The notes under the pieces were generated by a model that saw only the letters and a program-made list of their open reading frames with translations, was not told the DNA's origin and did not search any database. A program made the translations under genes and the position numbers. Positions 6,532-13,810 of a stretch of DNA of 14,461 nucleotides are shown here, piece by piece. This stretch comes from CAYWTX01 sp964461295 (GTDB lineage: Bacteria > Planctomycetota > Phycisphaerae > SM23-33), in the NCBI GenBank assembly GCA_964461295.1, contig CAYWTX010000354.1:1-14461 (forward strand). The letters run 5' to 3'. Position 1 is the stretch's first letter. Each line of letters starts with the position of its first letter.

Positions 6532-7158
6532 TTACCACAGCGGGAAGCTCACCCCCAGCGCCATCAGCACAGCCGCGCCGGCGATCTCGGCCGGGCGGCC
6601 GATGGCCTGGCCCACGCGCCGACCGATTGCCACGCCCGCCAGGCTCATCGCGGCGGCCACAACGCCGATGACCGCGCTGGCGTACCAGATGTCGCCGGCG
6701 CCTTTGATCCCCAGCGAGAAACCCACCACCAGTGCATCAAGACTGGTCGCCACCGAGAGTACCACCAGCGACCAGCCGCGGGTCGGATCGCTCGCCGCGC
6801 TCTCTTGCGGCGCTTCGTCCGCCTTGGCGGGCGAGTGCTCCACTGCTCGCTCAATCGCCTCCTCGACTCGCTCCTCGACCGCGCCGGGGTGGCTCTTCAG
6901 GGCCTCGTGGAGCATCTTGGCCCCCACGATGAACACCAGCCCGCCGGCCACCCACGCCCCCACCGACGACAGCAGCCCGGCAAGCTGTTTGCCCGCCAGC
7001 CAGCCCGCGATCGGCATGAGGAACTGGAACAGACCCGCGTGCCAGGCCATGCGAAACTTCTGCCTCGGCCCGTGCCAGCGCACCCCCACCGCGGCCGCGA
7101 CGCTCATGGCGTCCAGGCCCAGACCGACCGCAAGACCGAGGATTTCCCAGATGGGCAT
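6532..7158 (-). CDS. mntP: MntP-family manganese efflux pump
   Basis: A 208-residue inner-membrane protein of the MntP (DUF204) family, which exports Mn(II). The family's two internally duplicated halves are visible, each opening with a conserved Asp motif: GLGLDAMSVA with D16 and ATSLDALVVGFSLG with D141. Six hydrophobic helices can be traced. The cytosolic loop joining the halves (about 88-128) is long and charged (EERVEEAIER...). The start is supported by GGAG nine bases upstream. No yybP-ykoY manganese riboswitch is recognisable in the leader. Instead, the leader is copy B of the REP module, and its last bases (GGAG-GATCGCCGATG) are nearly identical to those in front of the RAYT gene upstream. 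The exact ion specificity is inferred from the family. Confidence 0.88.
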   Translation of the reverse strand: MPIWEILGLAVGLGLDAMSVAAAVGVRWHGPRQKFRMAWHAGLFQFLMPIAGWLAGKQLAGLLSSVGAWVAGGLVFIVGAKMLHEALKSHPGAVEERVEEAIERAVEHSPAKADEAPQESAASDPTRGWSLVVLSVATSLDALVVGFSLGIKGAGDIWYASAVIGVVAAAMSLAGVAIGRRVGQAIGRPAEIAGAAVLMALGVSFPLW

Positions 7159-7286
7159 CGGCGATCACTCCTGTTTCGCTTGACGGGCGAGCTTGCTCGC
7201 CGCGTTTCGAGGCCCGATGCACGTGTGCGTTCGCCGCGCGGAGCAAGCTCCGCAACGGATACACGCGGAGCAAGCTCCGCCGCTAA
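7156..7286 (-). repeat. REP module, copy B (mntP leader / RAYT 3' flank)
   Basis: Contains the 16-bp palindrome GGCGAGCTTGCTCGCC at 7186-7201. It also has one full 27-bp unit (7243-7269) and one partial unit (7270-7285), both starting GCAAGCTCCGC. Preceding bases make each unit the palindrome GCGGAGCAAGCTCCGC. The right edge (CCGCCGCTA) supplies the RAYT stop codon at 7283-7285. The left edge supplies the mntP RBS and start codon. Confidence 0.8.
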
Positions 7287-7864
7287 GTCACGAACGACCA
7301 ATGCTGGCGCGGTTTGCCTTCCTTGAGCGGGTTGTCTTGCACGTACCGGATCGCCGCTCGAAAGGCTGCCTCGTCTTTCAGGTACACGTGCCAGGCAAGG
7401 CGCGCCCACGGCGACGGCGGGCCAACAGCGCCCGAAGCGAAGCGCGCCAGCGGATGAAGTCCCTCGGCCAGCAGACGCTGCGTCGCCCGGGCTTTCAGAT
7501 GGCCGACGATCCTGCGATATCCCCGCTCGTGCGGGGCGAGGAGGATGTGCAGGTGCTCCGGCAGGATCGTGCAGGCGCGAACCACATAGCCACCCTCCGC
7601 CACCGCCTGGGCGAAGCCGTCGCCGACGGCCTTCGCCTGCCGGCCGGTGAAAACCACGGGCGGGTACTTGAGCGCCTCCTTCGCCCGCAGGCGGAGTGAG
7701 ACGTCATGCGCAGCGCGGGCGACCGACCTGCGGGTGTCCACCTTCGTTGCCTTGCCGAACCGCACCAGTTCCCAGGCCCTTACGAAGTCGGACCACGACC
7801 CCCGAGGATCGTTCGGCAACCAGAACCCGTAGGCACAGAAAATCGAGTGAGATCCCAGTACCAT
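7283..7864 (-). CDS. REP-associated tyrosine transposase (RAYT, IS200/IS605-like Y1 HUH family)
   Basis: A 193-residue single-domain protein. RAYTs are relatives of IS200/IS605 TnpA that recognise palindromic REP sequences as single-stranded hairpins and cleave them through a 5'-phosphotyrosine. The metal-binding HUH motif is PEHLHILLAP with H104 and H106. The catalytic tyrosine is Y174 in IRYVQDNPLKEG, a context typical of the family. The N-terminus (AYGFWLPNDPRGSW) resembles planctomycete members I recall. Both key motifs are intact, so the protein may be active. The start has GAGGAG nine bases upstream, within REP module copy A. The TAG stop lies inside copy B. It is flanked on both sides by GAGCAAGCTC repeats, its likely substrates. 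It has no terminal inverted repeats of its own and no accessory TnpB or tnp gene nearby. Confidence 0.88.
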   Translation of the reverse strand: MVLGSHSIFCAYGFWLPNDPRGSWSDFVRAWELVRFGKATKVDTRRSVARAAHDVSLRLRAKEALKYPPVVFTGRQAKAVGDGFAQAVAEGGYVVRACTILPEHLHILLAPHERGYRRIVGHLKARATQRLLAEGLHPLARFASGAVGPPSPWARLAWHVYLKDEAAFRAAIRYVQDNPLKEGKPRQHWSFVT

Positions 7865-8052
7865 CGGCGATCGCTCCTCTTAGCGGGCGAGCTTGCTCGC
7901 CGTGTTCCGACGTCCAAGGTCGTCACACGCTCCACACGCGAAGAAGACACGCAAAGCAAGCTCCGCAACGGATACGCGCCGAGCAAGCTCCGCAACCGAT
8001 ACACGCCGAGCAAGCTCCGCAACGGATACGCGCCGAGCAAGCTCCGCCGCTA
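7862..8052 (-). repeat. REP module, copy A (RAYT leader)
   Basis: Contains TTAGCG followed by the palindrome GGCGAGCTTGCTCGCC at 7886-7901, a 50-bp middle, then the expanded tandem array 7956-8052. Read on the minus strand, the array begins GTAGCGGCGGAGCTTGCTC, and GTAG is the diagnostic REP tetranucleotide. The end next to the RAYT carries GAGGAGCGATCGCCGATG, matching the mntP start region in copy B. Confidence 0.8.
7956..8052 (+). repeat. 27-bp tandem array of GAGCAAGCTC palindromes
   Basis: Three complete 27-bp units start at 7956, 7983 and 8010, and a 16-bp partial unit runs from 8037. Each begins GCAAGCTCCGCAAC and ends GCCGA, so every junction recreates CCGAGCAAGCTCCG. Units 1 and 3 are identical; unit 2 has two substitutions. 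There are no unique spacers, so this is not a CRISPR array. Confidence 0.88.
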
Positions 8053-8055
8053 CCC

Positions 8056-10119
8056 CTACACCCGGAACACCGTTGCCTCGCGGAACTCCGTCCAGGCAGG
8101 TTCGAAGGCGATCTCGCGCCGGGGGATCGGACGCGGAGCGATGTCCCACGCATCGAAGAGGTCCTCCGCCCGCGAGTTGTGCCGCACGCACACGATCTGC
8201 TGCCGCAGCGATTCGTTCTCCGGGCGGAACCGGTACGGGCGATTCGTCTCGGGGTCGATCAACCGCCCGTCCATCTCCACGCCGTCTTCAGCCAGGATGC
8301 AGTGGCTGCCGCGGCTGCCCGCTCCCCGCTCGAACATCGCGCACACCGCCTTCAGAATCGCCACGTGCGTGATGCACTGCTGCAGGAGCTGGAACGCCTC
8401 CGGCAGTTGGCGAGCCGAGTCGAGCCGCACGCCTTCCTCAACCAGCCGGCGGTACTGCCGCACGGCCGCCGCAAGCGCCTTGGCCGCGCCGTCGCGGCTG
8501 CGAAGATGCGCGCCGTATCGCGTCATCCGCTCGCGAACCTCGGCGATGCCCTGCTGGATGGTGGCGTCGGCCTTCACGCCCGCCGCCAGCGTGGCGTGCA
8601 GATGCTCCAGGTTCGCGGCCAGGCGGCGCTTGAGCAGCTTGCGGCGCTGGTCCTCCACGCCCGCGGCGTCGCCGTCGTAGACGTTGGCGATGTACTCGGC
8701 CGCGCGGGTCGCGCCGACCTGCCCGGCGTTCAGGGCGCTGCCGCCTGGGCGTTTCACGCCGTGCGTGCCGGCCATCTCGCCGATGACGAACGTGTGCCGG
8801 ATGCTGCTCTCCCACCACTTGTTGATGCTGAACCCGCCGTTCATGTGCTGAGCGCACACGGCGATCTCCAGCGGCTCGGTCCACAGGTCGATGCCGTTCT
8901 CCGCGTAGATGTCGATGGCCGGCGGGTTCATGTGCATCAGGCGGTCGATCGGTCGCGGCTGCATGGCGCCGGTCTTGCGCAGGTAGTCCAGCGCTTCGTT
9001 CTGCAGGCCGTCGATGCCGAACTCGCCCCAGGCGGCGGGTCCGATCGGGTTCCGCAGGAAGTCCATCCACACGCGCCGCCCGCGAACGACTGTTTCCTGG
9101 TGCACGGCCATGTCCACGAGCGAACTCCTCCCGCCGGCGATCCGCTGGGCGTCGAAGGGCCACTGGTAGCCCTTGAGGAAAATGTTCGTCGCCATCGACG
9201 ACAGGTCGCCGAAGTACTCGGTGAGGAACTCGCGCGGGTCGTCGTCCGCGCCGGCCGGACCGGAAGAGAAGATCCGCGGCACGACCTGCATGTACGTGCC
9301 GCTGACGTTCCAGCGGAACCGGGTGCTCGCCAGGCCGAACTGCGATTCGGTCAGGTTGCACGCCTCCAGCCCCGCCAGCAGCGCCGGGCCGTGCAGCCCC
9401 ACCTGCCCTCGCGGGTACACCGTGTCGCGGTAGATCTCGCCCGGCCCGCCGCCGGCCAGCACCCAGTTGTCGGCCGAGAAGGCCGTCAGCGCCGGCCGGT
9501 CGTCGGTGGTGCGCGAGCGGTCGAAGCAGACCATGCCGACAATCCGCCGCTGGTCGCCTTCGCCGAGCGTGACGAACTCCAGCACGGGGTGCTTGTCGAC
9601 GATGCCGATGCCCATGCGCAGCGCCTCAGCCTGGAGGCACTCGCTCATGAAGCGGCTGGTTTTCGGCCCGGCGGACGTCGCTCGCTCGTGGGGGTCGTGG
9701 TCGGTCTTGTAGCCGATGAACGCGCCCCACGGCTCGTGCGGGAACGGCACGCCCAGTTCGACGAGGCTGTAAAACCCGCGCAGCGAGCCGACGCCCTCGA
9801 CGAGGGCCGTGTCGCCATGGCAGCAACCGAACGCCGTGAGCGTCTTGGCGAAGTCCTCGGCCGTGTCGGGCACGCGCGGGCTGGTGCCCATCTTGTAGTA
9901 CGTCTGCTTGTCGGAGCCGCTCATGCGGCTGGCGCCCCGCGGCAGTCCGCCGGTCACGACAAGCACGCGCGAGGCGGCGTCCTGGACGCCGCGCGTCCGC
10001 CAGAACCGCACGAGCTGCACGGCGCAGGCCATCCCGGCCGCTCCTGCCCCCACGACGATCGTGTTGGCGGCGTGAAGGGGAACCCGCTGTCCGTTGACCG
10101 AAATCGACGACGCTTTCAT
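8056..10119 (-). CDS. FAD-dependent oxidoreductase, fumarate reductase/succinate dehydrogenase flavoprotein superfamily
   Basis: A 687-residue soluble flavoprotein. The N-terminal dinucleotide-binding fold shows IVVGAGAAGM at 21-30. The second FAD signature, GEMAGTHGVKRPGGSAL at 447-463, corresponds to the GE-x-AG...HGxxRxGGxxL of SdhA, FrdA and NadB. HMNGGF at 425-430 corresponds to the family's H-x-MGG substrate-site motif. Where SdhA/FrdA have the QFHPTG active-site His, this protein reads QFGLAS (260-265), so succinate or fumarate is probably not the substrate. The C-terminal 200 residues are helical and unlike SdhA. There is no signal peptide and no Fe-S or cytochrome partner gene nearby. 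The start is supported by AAGAGG five bases upstream. The gene ends 4 bp from REP module A and is divergent from the toroid-protein gene. Substrate unknown. Confidence 0.8.
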   Translation of the reverse strand: MKASSISVNGQRVPLHAANTIVVGAGAAGMACAVQLVRFWRTRGVQDAASRVLVVTGGLPRGASRMSGSDKQTYYKMGTSPRVPDTAEDFAKTLTAFGCCHGDTALVEGVGSLRGFYSLVELGVPFPHEPWGAFIGYKTDHDPHERATSAGPKTSRFMSECLQAEALRMGIGIVDKHPVLEFVTLGEGDQRRIVGMVCFDRSRTTDDRPALTAFSADNWVLAGGGPGEIYRDTVYPRGQVGLHGPALLAGLEACNLTESQFGLASTRFRWNVSGTYMQVVPRIFSSGPAGADDDPREFLTEYFGDLSSMATNIFLKGYQWPFDAQRIAGGRSSLVDMAVHQETVVRGRRVWMDFLRNPIGPAAWGEFGIDGLQNEALDYLRKTGAMQPRPIDRLMHMNPPAIDIYAENGIDLWTEPLEIAVCAQHMNGGFSINKWWESSIRHTFVIGEMAGTHGVKRPGGSALNAGQVGATRAAEYIANVYDGDAAGVEDQRRKLLKRRLAANLEHLHATLAAGVKADATIQQGIAEVRERMTRYGAHLRSRDGAAKALAAAVRQYRRLVEEGVRLDSARQLPEAFQLLQQCITHVAILKAVCAMFERGAGSRGSHCILAEDGVEMDGRLIDPETNRPYRFRPENESLRQQIVCVRHNSRAEDLFDAWDIAPRPIPRREIAFEPAWTEFREATVFRV

Positions 10120-10164
10120 GTCATCCTCTTGGTAAGAACCAAATGGAGAAAACCCAAGGCGGAA

Positions 10165-10193
10165 TCTGTATCACATCTCCGGCGCATCGGAAA
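10165..10193 (-). promoter_or_regulatory. possible promoter of the flavoprotein gene
   Basis: On the minus strand: TTTCCG (10188-10193), a 17-bp spacer, and TACAGA (10165-10170), about 45 bases before the ATG. A weak match. It lies in the 333-bp divergent gap 10120-10452. Apart from the two promoters, that gap shows a C-rich stretch around 10192-10270 and no gene. Confidence 0.3.
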
Positions 10194-10343
10194 CCCCCTC
10201 AGCCGCGGGGTGCCGCCACGGGCGACTCCATCAAGACGCCGCTCCCGTCCCTCCCCTGCCGCGAATCGCACCGCCCCGGTTCCGACCTCCGTCCGCCGCG
10301 AGCCACGTTGGGCGCCCCGGCAGCGGGAAGTCCCCCCTTGCGA

Positions 10344-10371
10344 TTGCTTTCCATGAACTCCGGGATATGAT
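10344..10371 (+). promoter_or_regulatory. promoter of the toroid-protein gene
   Basis: TTGCTT at 10344-10349, a 16-bp spacer, and TATGAT at 10366-10371. The -10 is strong for such GC-rich DNA. The predicted leader is about 75 bases and ends with CTGGAG before the ATG at 10453. Confidence 0.5.
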
Positions 10372-10452
10372 GTGCGTCCAAGCATCTGACGACGTGCGAA
10401 CCCGTCGCCGGGAACCAGTTCTTCGCGGGGTGAGCGGAACCTGGAGCCAGAC

Positions 10453-12471
10453 ATGAGGTCCTTGCATATACCAACCATGGCCCTGCTTGTCGCGGCCCTG
10501 CTGGGCACGGGAGTTGTGCGGGCCGATCCCGCGGACCAGGCCCGCCCGGGCAAGCCGCCTCGCGTGGAGAGCGATCCGAAGAAGACCTACGAAGAACTGT
10601 TCGCGGCCGAGGAGAAGCGGGCCGCCAACACCCCGGCAAAGGCCGACGACGTCGCGTTCGCGCAGAAGCTGTTGACGTCGGCGGCGTCGCTGACGGATTC
10701 GCCGAAGCTGCGCGTTGTGCTGTACGAGAAGGCGTACGAGGTCGGCATGAAGGCGTACGCGGGGTTCGCCGCGGCCGGGGCGGCGCTGGACCAACTCGAC
10801 CAGGAAGCGGCCGACCGGTCGGCCGAGTGGCAGGCCAAGCGTCTGGAGTTGCTGAACCAGCAGTACAAGCTGGCAGCGCCGGGCGACCGGAAGGACGCGG
10901 GCGAGAAGCTGGCCTCGCATTTCATGGCCATGGGCGACGCGGCGGCGGCGAAGGAGCAATGGATCGAGGCGGGCGACCTGTACCAGCGGGCGGTGAGCGC
11001 GGCGGCGATAGTCAGTTCGCCGGTCAAGGACGATGCGGCGGAGAAGCTTGCCGCGGCCTTGGCCATGAGGCAGGCTGAGAACCTCAAGGCCAAGCTGAAG
11101 GCCGAGGGCGAGGGCGGCGCCAGCCGGATGCAGTTGATCAAGCTGTACGTGGTGCAGGCGGACGAGCCGGCCAGGGCCGTGCCGTACCTGGACGCCGGCG
11201 TGGACGAGGTGTGGCGAACGTATGTGCCGATGGCGGCCAGGGACATCGGCACGTTGGAGCCGCAGGCGTGCCTGGAACTAGGCCACTGGTACAAGGCGCT
11301 GGCGATGGCGGCGAGCGGGTTGTCGAAGATGAACCTGGCCCAGCGGGCACAGACGTACTATCGGCAGTACCTGACGAAGGCGCCGACGAGCACGGGGGTG
11401 GAGCGGCTACAGCTTGAGCAGGCCCGCGCGGCGATCAACGCGGCGGTGAAGGAACTGGGGATCGCGGCCTTGCAGCGGCAACTGACGCTGAAGGATCCCT
11501 CGGCGAAGCAGGCGTTCGACAAGGGCGTGGCGTGGCTGTGGAGCGCGCAGGATGCCTCGTCGGGCTTCTGGAGCGACCACGGCACGTACTACGGCTCCAG
11601 ATACAGCGTGGACACGACGGTGGCGGCGACGTGGGCGCTGGTGGAGGCGACGGGGTCGGTGGGCGACCCGCGGATCGCCAGGGCCCTCCGGTACCTCAAC
11701 CTGCACAACACCCCGCGCGTCAAAGGCGTGGCGACGCGCCTGTGCCTGTGGGCGACGTGCGAGCGCGTGCGGCCCGGAGCGTTTGGCCGCTACCTGAACA
11801 GCGACCTGCGGGTGCTGACGACAGCCGCGAAGGACGACGCCGCCTACGGCTACAGCGTGCGCACGGGGCCCCACAGCAGCGGCGGTCACGACAGCGGCCA
11901 CACCGCGTACGGGCAGATGGGCGTGGCGGCGGCGACGGCGGCCGGACACAAGCCGCCCCCCAGGTACTGGACGCTCGTTCGCGACTACTGGGCCAAGAAC
12001 CAGAACGAGGACGGCGGGTGGGGGTACGGCAGTTCCTACTCGGGCCCCTCCACGCGAACCAGCTCGGGGCAGTGCACGTTCGCGGCCGTCGGGAACCTGG
12101 CGTTCGCGTTGCAGCAGATACACGGGGACGCGAGCCTGGCCACGATGCCCGGGACAGACTACGAGCCGCTGAGGAAGGCGATGAAGTGGATGGACCAGTT
12201 CGCCGGCAAGGCGATTGCAGACCGGTACTCCTACGGGCCTGGCCCGTGGCACGAGACGTACCTGTTCCTCGGCCGGGCGGGCAGGCTGCTGGGCAGGACG
12301 AAGTTCGGCGGCGTGGACTGGTTCGAGCAGGGCGCCAAGGACCTCGTGAAGCGGCAGAGCGGCGACGGGTCGTGGGGCGGCACGATCGCGACGGCATGGG
12401 CGGTCCTGTTCTTCGTGAACGGCGGGCGCACGGCCGAGGCGGCCCTCCCCGCGGCGGGCGGCGGCAACTAG
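10453..12471 (+). CDS. exported protein with helical N-terminal region and prenyltransferase/squalene-cyclase-like toroid domain
   Basis: A 672-residue protein of unknown function. Residues 1-24 are a signal peptide (hydrophobic core LLVAALLGTGVV, likely cut after VRA), so it is exported. Residues about 30-345 are Ala/Lys/Glu-rich helices that look like TPR-type repeats. From about 355 to 660 is an alpha/alpha toroid of the squalene-cyclase/prenyltransferase fold. It starts AWLWSAQDASSGFW (near 358) and shows QW-type motifs QNEDGGWGYG (near 517) and QSGDGSWGG (near 635), then TAWAVLFFVNGG. The DxDD acid motif of squalene-hopene cyclase is not visible, so terpene cyclisation is unlikely. Similar toroids are common in planctomycete envelope proteins, often with DUF4159. 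A GGAG lies eight bases before the ATG. The gene is convergent with the LamG gene, with only 11 bp between them. Confidence 0.8.
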   Translation: MRSLHIPTMALLVAALLGTGVVRADPADQARPGKPPRVESDPKKTYEELFAAEEKRAANTPAKADDVAFAQKLLTSAASLTDSPKLRVVLYEKAYEVGMKAYAGFAAAGAALDQLDQEAADRSAEWQAKRLELLNQQYKLAAPGDRKDAGEKLASHFMAMGDAAAAKEQWIEAGDLYQRAVSAAAIVSSPVKDDAAEKLAAALAMRQAENLKAKLKAEGEGGASRMQLIKLYVVQADEPARAVPYLDAGVDEVWRTYVPMAARDIGTLEPQACLELGHWYKALAMAASGLSKMNLAQRAQTYYRQYLTKAPTSTGVERLQLEQARAAINAAVKELGIAALQRQLTLKDPSAKQAFDKGVAWLWSAQDASSGFWSDHGTYYGSRYSVDTTVAATWALVEATGSVGDPRIARALRYLNLHNTPRVKGVATRLCLWATCERVRPGAFGRYLNSDLRVLTTAAKDDAAYGYSVRTGPHSSGGHDSGHTAYGQMGVAAATAAGHKPPPRYWTLVRDYWAKNQNEDGGWGYGSSYSGPSTRTSSGQCTFAAVGNLAFALQQIHGDASLATMPGTDYEPLRKAMKWMDQFAGKAIADRYSYGPGPWHETYLFLGRAGRLLGRTKFGGVDWFEQGAKDLVKRQSGDGSWGGTIATAWAVLFFVNGGRTAEAALPAAGGGN

Positions 12472-12482
12472 GCGACGGTGGC

Positions 12483-13088
12483 TCACCCTCTCAGGAAGCC
12501 TTCCGGCTTCAGCGCCCTTGGCGAGAAGCGCGCCATGCGAACCGCTCCCTTGAACCAGCACACCTGGTTGATCCGGCAGCCGATCGAGACCCTCGCCTCG
12601 TCCATGGGGGCGAAGCGGATGGGCTTGAGGAACTCCCGCACGCCGTCGACGTAGTGGGCCATCGACTCGCCGTCGCAGACCAGGGCGGCGTGGAACCATC
12701 GGCCGACGGGGTGGAGGAAGTCGGTGGTGCCCAGGGGCTGTTCGCTGTCGCCGGACTTGATGAACGTGTCGAGGAACCAGCGGTCGCCGAAGAGGCGGGT
12801 CTCGTACATGACGCGGTTCTGGCTGGCGATCTCCTGGATGTGGAAGAACCGCTGTTCGCCCAGCCCGTCGGCGTCGGGGCGGAAGAGGACTTCCCACGTG
12901 AACTCCGGCCAGCCGCGCAGGGGGCCGGCGTCGAGGAAAAGGGCGTCGCCGTCCCCGCTGAACTGGACGGCCTTGCCCTTGGGCGCGTCGATGACTTTGG
13001 GCGAACCGACGACGGTGACGGCGTGGCCGGCGATGGATTCGAGATTGTCGATGTTCCAGACGACGGCGTTGTTCGGATGATCGGGCAT
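12483..13088 (-). CDS. LamG-like (concanavalin A-type jelly-roll) domain protein
   Basis: A 201-residue protein that is essentially one LamG/ConA-like beta-sandwich. Characteristic strands are KAVQFSGDGDALFLD (39-53), FTWEVLFRPDADG (63-75), RWFHAALVCDGESMAHYVDG (130-149) and the closing GAVRMARFSPRAL (181-193). Such domains usually bind carbohydrate or protein on the cell surface, but this one lacks a signal peptide or membrane helix and would be cytosolic. The frame extends 52 codons upstream to 13244. I chose the ATG at 13088 because AAGGAG lies nine bases before it and a -10-like box just upstream would put the transcript start inside the longer version. The specific role is unknown. A small GAAGCC-TTCC-GGCTTC hairpin lies within its last codons and may slow converging transcription. 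Confidence 0.8.
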   Translation of the reverse strand: MPDHPNNAVVWNIDNLESIAGHAVTVVGSPKVIDAPKGKAVQFSGDGDALFLDAGPLRGWPEFTWEVLFRPDADGLGEQRFFHIQEIASQNRVMYETRLFGDRWFLDTFIKSGDSEQPLGTTDFLHPVGRWFHAALVCDGESMAHYVDGVREFLKPIRFAPMDEARVSIGCRINQVCWFKGAVRMARFSPRALKPEGFLRG

Positions 13089-13111
13089 TGGGGGCGTCTC
13101 CTTCGGCAAGT

Positions 13112-13140
13112 CGTATATCCTCCATCCGGCGCGCCGAAAA
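13112..13140 (-). promoter_or_regulatory. promoter of the LamG-like gene
   Basis: On the minus strand: TTTTCG (13135-13140), a 17-bp spacer, and TATACG (13112-13117). The predicted start is about 17 bases before the ATG at 13088, leaving room for AAGGAG at 13098-13103. Moderate match. Confidence 0.4.
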
Positions 13141-13306
13141 GCAAGTCGTGCGCGGATTCCGCCCGCGGCGGGGCTCGCGGCCACAGGACGAACGAGGCGC
13201 AGACCCCAGGCACGCTGAGACACGAAGGCGGATCTTCGCCGCATTCTCTTGACATGGGGGATGCGTTGTGAGGAAACTCCACAACTCGCGTTGGCGCTGG
13301 AGACGT

Positions 13307-13810
13307 ATGACCAAGCAGCAGAAGCAGGACAACCAGAGGAAGATAACGCCCTTGCCCTACGCCGCGCTGCTGTTGGCGTGGCTGGTGCCTGGGGCAGGGC
13401 ACCTCTACCTCGGGCGCGTGGCGCGGGGCATCGTCATCTTCGCTGTCATCTCGGCGCTGTTCTGGACCGGCGTCGGCATCGGCGGCGTTCTCACCGTCGA
13501 CTACTACCACGAACGATGGTGGTTTGCCGCCGAGATGCTCGCCGGCGTGCACGGTCTGGTGAGCTGGTATCGCCAGAAGAACGTGTACGACCGCCTGCGG
13601 CTGGTGCCCGGCGACACCGTGGACGAGAAGCTCAAGAACGAGGCCGTGGCCCTGGTGGCCCCCGCCGAAAGCGTGGCCCGGGCCTACGCGGGCGTGGCGG
13701 GCCTGCTGAACCTGCTGTGCATGTTCGACGCCCTGTTGCTGTCGGTGATCGGAGTGACCGGCGAGCGAGCCGGGCGCGATGAGGCGGCCGAGCAGGAGGC
13801 GGCGGCATGA
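13307..13810 (+). CDS. TM2-like membrane protein, probably the DUF6677 family
   Basis: A 167-residue integral membrane protein of unknown function. After a short basic-polar N-terminus comes a TM2-like helical hairpin. The first helix carries LAWLVPGAGHLYLGR (23-37), where the PGAGHxYLGR turn resembles TM2 domains, and the second is GIVIFAVISALFWTG. A further hydrophobic segment lies near 130-150 (AGLLNLLCMFDALLLSVIGV), and the tail is acidic and Ala-rich. I recall similar planctomycete proteins as DUF6677; the assignment is from memory. The ATG at 13307 is preferred for its GGAG five bases upstream. A GTG at 13268 would add 13 basic residues ahead of it. Its stop overlaps the next gene's start. 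Confidence 0.75.
   Translation: MTKQQKQDNQRKITPLPYAALLLAWLVPGAGHLYLGRVARGIVIFAVISALFWTGVGIGGVLTVDYYHERWWFAAEMLAGVHGLVSWYRQKNVYDRLRLVPGDTVDEKLKNEAVALVAPAESVARAYAGVAGLLNLLCMFDALLLSVIGVTGERAGRDEAAEQEAAA

Larger units (their letters stand above)
7156..8052 (-). mobile_element. REPtron-like element: RAYT gene between two copies of its palindromic array
   Basis: A RAYT-family gene (7283-7864) lies between two direct, divergent copies of one module: 7156-7286 (B, 131 bp) and 7862-8052 (A, 191 bp). Each module holds, in the same order, a start-codon/RBS segment, a GGCGAGC/GCTCGCC palindrome, a variable middle, a 27-bp-period array of GAGCAAGCTC palindromes and the terminal CCGCCGCTA. RAYT proteins are known to bind and cut REP palindromes and are thought to spread them. 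A cognate gene with repeats on both sides fits the described REPtron. Boundaries are my choice from where similarity stops. Confidence 0.7.

Noticed and set aside
7956..8052. CRISPR array
   Set aside because: The 27-bp units are contiguous with no unique spacers, are palindromic, and have no cas genes nearby; they are a REP tandem array.
7696..10356. An 886-codon plus-strand open frame opposite the flavoprotein
   Set aside because: It is antisense to the flavoprotein and runs through the REP array. The translation shows only low-complexity repeats and no family motif.
13250..13278. A promoter from the perfect TTGACA at 13250
   Set aside because: No acceptable -10 lies 15-19 bp downstream.
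11407..13332. A 641-codon minus-strand frame across the toroid and LamG genes
   Set aside because: It overlaps two recognised genes in other frames and has Arg/Pro-rich composition without motifs.
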